A stretch of DNA of 64,000 nucleotides, from the NCBI RefSeq assembly GCF_003086695.1, contig NZ_CP025999.1, positions 2,397,680 through 2,461,679 on the forward strand. Direction: 5' to 3'. The translations under genes and the position numbers were made by a program. The stretch is from Stenotrophomonas sp. SAU14A_NAIMI4_8. Its GTDB lineage: Bacteria > Pseudomonadota > Gammaproteobacteria > Xanthomonadales > Xanthomonadaceae. Below, piece by piece: positions 62,304-64,000 of this stretch (within the stretch, counting starts at the first letter, position 1; every line of letters starts with the position of its first letter). A model generated the notes under the pieces. That model had not been told where the DNA came from, ran no database searches, and saw only the letters and a list, made by a program, of their open reading frames with translations.

Positions 62304-64000
62304 TCACCGGCTCAGATGCAGGAACTGCAGGTGCCGTTCGTACTGGCTGATGATGTCGTTGATGATCTGCTTGCGGCTGTATCCCACCAGGTCGTAATCC
62401 TGGCTGCCTTCGAACAGATGCACTTCGGCCCGGTAATATCGCTGGTTGCGCAGCTGCTGTGCGGCGAACGACGGCGTCAGGTAGCCACTCAGGATCACCC
62501 GGTACAGGAAATCCTGCTGCTCGCCGTGGTTCACGGACAATTCCATGTCGCCGGCCTCGAAGCGCGTACTCACCTCCCAGCCCTGCCCGCTCAGCTGTTC
62601 GGCCACCGCTTCCATCGCCGGCTTCACCGTGTCATCCATGAAGCGATACACCTGGTCGCGTACCGGGAAGTGCATGGCCTGGCTCAAGCGCTGGCGCCAG
62701 CCCTGGTGGTGGCGGTCATCGCCAATCAACGGCGACGGCCGGAACTGCTGCGCCCGCTCGCGGTGTGATTCGTCACTGAAGGCGCGGGTCAGGCCCCACA
62801 TCATCAACAGCAGCACCGCCGAGAACGGCAGCGAGGCCAGCACCACCGCAGACTTCAACGCATCGATGCTGCCGGCCAGCAGCAGGCCGGCGGTCAGTAC
62901 GGCGATCACCGTGCCCCAGAACACGCGCAGCCAACGCGGGCCGTCGTCTTCCGGCGCGCCGCCATGCGAGGACAGCGTGGACAACACCACCGCGCCCGAA
63001 TCGGCCGAGGTTACGAAGAAGATGAAGCTGACCAGCACGGTCACTGCAATCACCACGCGGCTCCACGGGTAGCCGTCCAGCAGCGCGTACAGCACCGTGG
63101 GCGGGTCATCCACCGCCAGCTGCGCCAGCTGCTGCTGGCCATGGTGCAGTACCTGGTCCAGCGCGCTGTTGCCGAAGATCGACAGCCACGCCAAGGTGAA
63201 CCCCAGCGGGATCAGCAGCACGCCGAACACGAATTCGCGGATGGTGCGCCCGCGCGAGATGCGCGCGATGAACAGGCCCACGAACGGCGCCCAGCCGATC
63301 CACCACGCCCAGTAGAACACTGTCCAGCCGCCCAGCCATTCCGGCCGCCCGCCGTAGGCGTAGACGTCGAAACTCTTGCCGACCACGCTGCCCAGATAGT
63401 CGCCCAGGTTCTGCATCAGGGTGCTCAGCAGGTACTGCGTGGGGCCGGCGCACAGCATGAACAGCACCAGCGCGATGGCCAGCAGCATGTTGATGTTGGC
63501 CATCCAGCGCACGCCCTTCTCCACGCCGGACACGGCCACCACCACCGCCGCGCCCATCATCGCCACCACCAGCAGGATCTGCACCAGGTTGGAATGCGGC
63601 ACGTTGAACAGGTGGGTGAGGCCAGCGTTGAGGTGCAGCACGCCAAAGCCCATGTCGGCACCGATGCCGAACACGGTGGCGACGATACCCAGCGCATCCA
63701 CGGTATAGCCGATGGGGCCGTTTATGCGCTTGCCGATGAGCGGGTACAGCGCCGAGCGCAGCGCCAGCGGCAGGTTGTGGCGATAGGCGAAATAGGCCAT
63801 CGCCATCGCCGCCAGGGCGAACACGCCCCAACCATGCAGGCCCCAGTGCAGGAACAGCAGCTGCATGGCCTGGCGCGCACCGGCCTCGCCGGCGGCGGCA
63901 TTGCCCTGTGGCGGCTGCAGGTAGTGGGTCAGCGGTTCGGAAACGCAGAAGAAGAACAGGGTGATGCTGATGCCGGCGGCGAACAGCATGCCGGCCCACG
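62304..64000 (-). CDS. betT: Choline BCCT transporter BetT, partial at the 5' end
   Basis: The first codons lie beyond the right edge; 565 codons are inside the window. The protein is a BCCT-family sodium/proton-coupled importer of choline: TLFFFCVSEPLTHYLQPP, HWGLHGWGVFALAAMAMAYFAYRHNLPLALRSALYPLIG, GVEKGVRWMANINM, and the substrate-site YWAWWIGWAPFVGLFIARISRGRTIREFVFG (conserved BCCT Trp-rich helix 8). The C-terminal ~140 residues are a hydrophilic, charged regulatory tail, as in osmosensing BetT. It would supply choline for glycine betaine synthesis; no bet enzymes are in the window. Confidence 0.92.
   Translation of the reverse strand, partial: WAGMLFAAGISITLFFFCVSEPLTHYLQPPQGNAAAGEAGARQAMQLLFLHWGLHGWGVFALAAMAMAYFAYRHNLPLALRSALYPLIGKRINGPIGYTVDALGIVATVFGIGADMGFGVLHLNAGLTHLFNVPHSNLVQILLVVAMMGAAVVVAVSGVEKGVRWMANINMLLAIALVLFMLCAGPTQYLLSTLMQNLGDYLGSVVGKSFDVYAYGGRPEWLGGWTVFYWAWWIGWAPFVGLFIARISRGRTIREFVFGVLLIPLGFTLAWLSIFGNSALDQVLHHGQQQLAQLAVDDPPTVLYALLDGYPWSRVVIAVTVLVSFIFFVTSADSGAVVLSTLSSHGGAPEDDGPRWLRVFWGTVIAVLTAGLLLAGSIDALKSAVVLASLPFSAVLLLMMWGLTRAFSDESHRERAQQFRPSPLIGDDRHHQGWRQRLSQAMHFPVRDQVYRFMDDTVKPAMEAVAEQLSGQGWEVSTRFEAGDMELSVNHGEQQDFLYRVILSGYLTPSFAAQQLRNQRYYRAEVHLFEGSQDYDLVGYSRKQIINDIISQYERHLQFLHLSR

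Overview
The window looks like chromosomal DNA of a Stenotrophomonas species, probably of the S. maltophilia complex. The evidence is high-GC coding DNA packed into ATGA-overlapping operons; many short palindromes that begin with GTAG and carry a GCCGGGC-type stem (the SMAG family of repetitive extragenic palindromes); a catecholate siderophore cluster in the order entC-entE-entB-entB'-entF-entA; and a desC-desB/TetR locus. No rRNA, convincing tRNA, CRISPR array, insertion sequence or prophage was seen.

Layout. 1-10.1 kb (minus strand): a glycogen/trehalose operon, glgA-glgB-treZ-malQ-treY-DUF2934-glgX, in which every junction overlaps; glgX runs off the left edge. 10.4-16.1 kb: a DUF7009-like protein, a FAD monooxygenase divergent from a MarR regulator with a shared palindromic operator, a TonB-dependent receptor behind a Zur-like palindrome, a small membrane protein and a secreted protein. 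16.2-21.2 kb: an MFS transporter, a haloacetate-dehalogenase-like hydrolase, a secreted metallo-beta-lactamase-fold enzyme and a perhydrolase-like hydrolase in one run, with a divergent LysR regulator. 21.2-25.4 kb: a hairpin-rich non-coding stretch, two small unknown genes, and an orphan VirB5-like/VirB6-like pair with two small exported proteins. 25.5-30.5 kb: an M14 peptidase and, divergently, a four-gene motor-like cassette (DUF3348, MotA-like/DUF802, MotB/OmpA-like, DUF2894) that matches what I recall as type III Zorya anti-phage defence.

30.7-40.3 kb (minus strand): the catecholate siderophore operon led by an MFS exporter, with a Fur-like site upstream. The isochorismatase and the aryl carrier protein, fused in E. 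coli EntB, are separate genes here, and the EntF adenylation pocket reads as serine-specific. 40.4-46.1 kb: accessory metabolism (DUF3817, LLM oxidoreductase, GNAT, SDR/LysR pair, thioredoxin-like lipoprotein) ending in an exact 5 x 80 bp array of paired palindromes. 46.1-51 kb: YggS divergent from a PLP-binding MocR regulator, a glutamine amidotransferase whose last codons lie in a palindrome, and a sodA-flavin reductase-TPR operon behind a near-canonical SoxR promoter. 51-54 kb: desaturase, its reductase and a TetR regulator. 54.2-56.2 kb: mntR and mntH with a MntR-like box. 56.4-61 kb: nrdA-nrdB-flavodoxin-thioredoxin, a class I ribonucleotide reductase with likely redox partners. 61.1-64 kb: an MDR-family reductase and betT, which runs off the right edge.

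Almost every convergent gene end holds one or more GTAG palindromes, which probably act in termination or mRNA 3'-end protection. Linked themes are metal homeostasis (Fur-, Zur- and MntR-like sites), oxidative stress (SoxR-sodA, mntH, nrd with flavodoxin) and carbohydrate storage/osmoprotection (trehalose operon, BetT).
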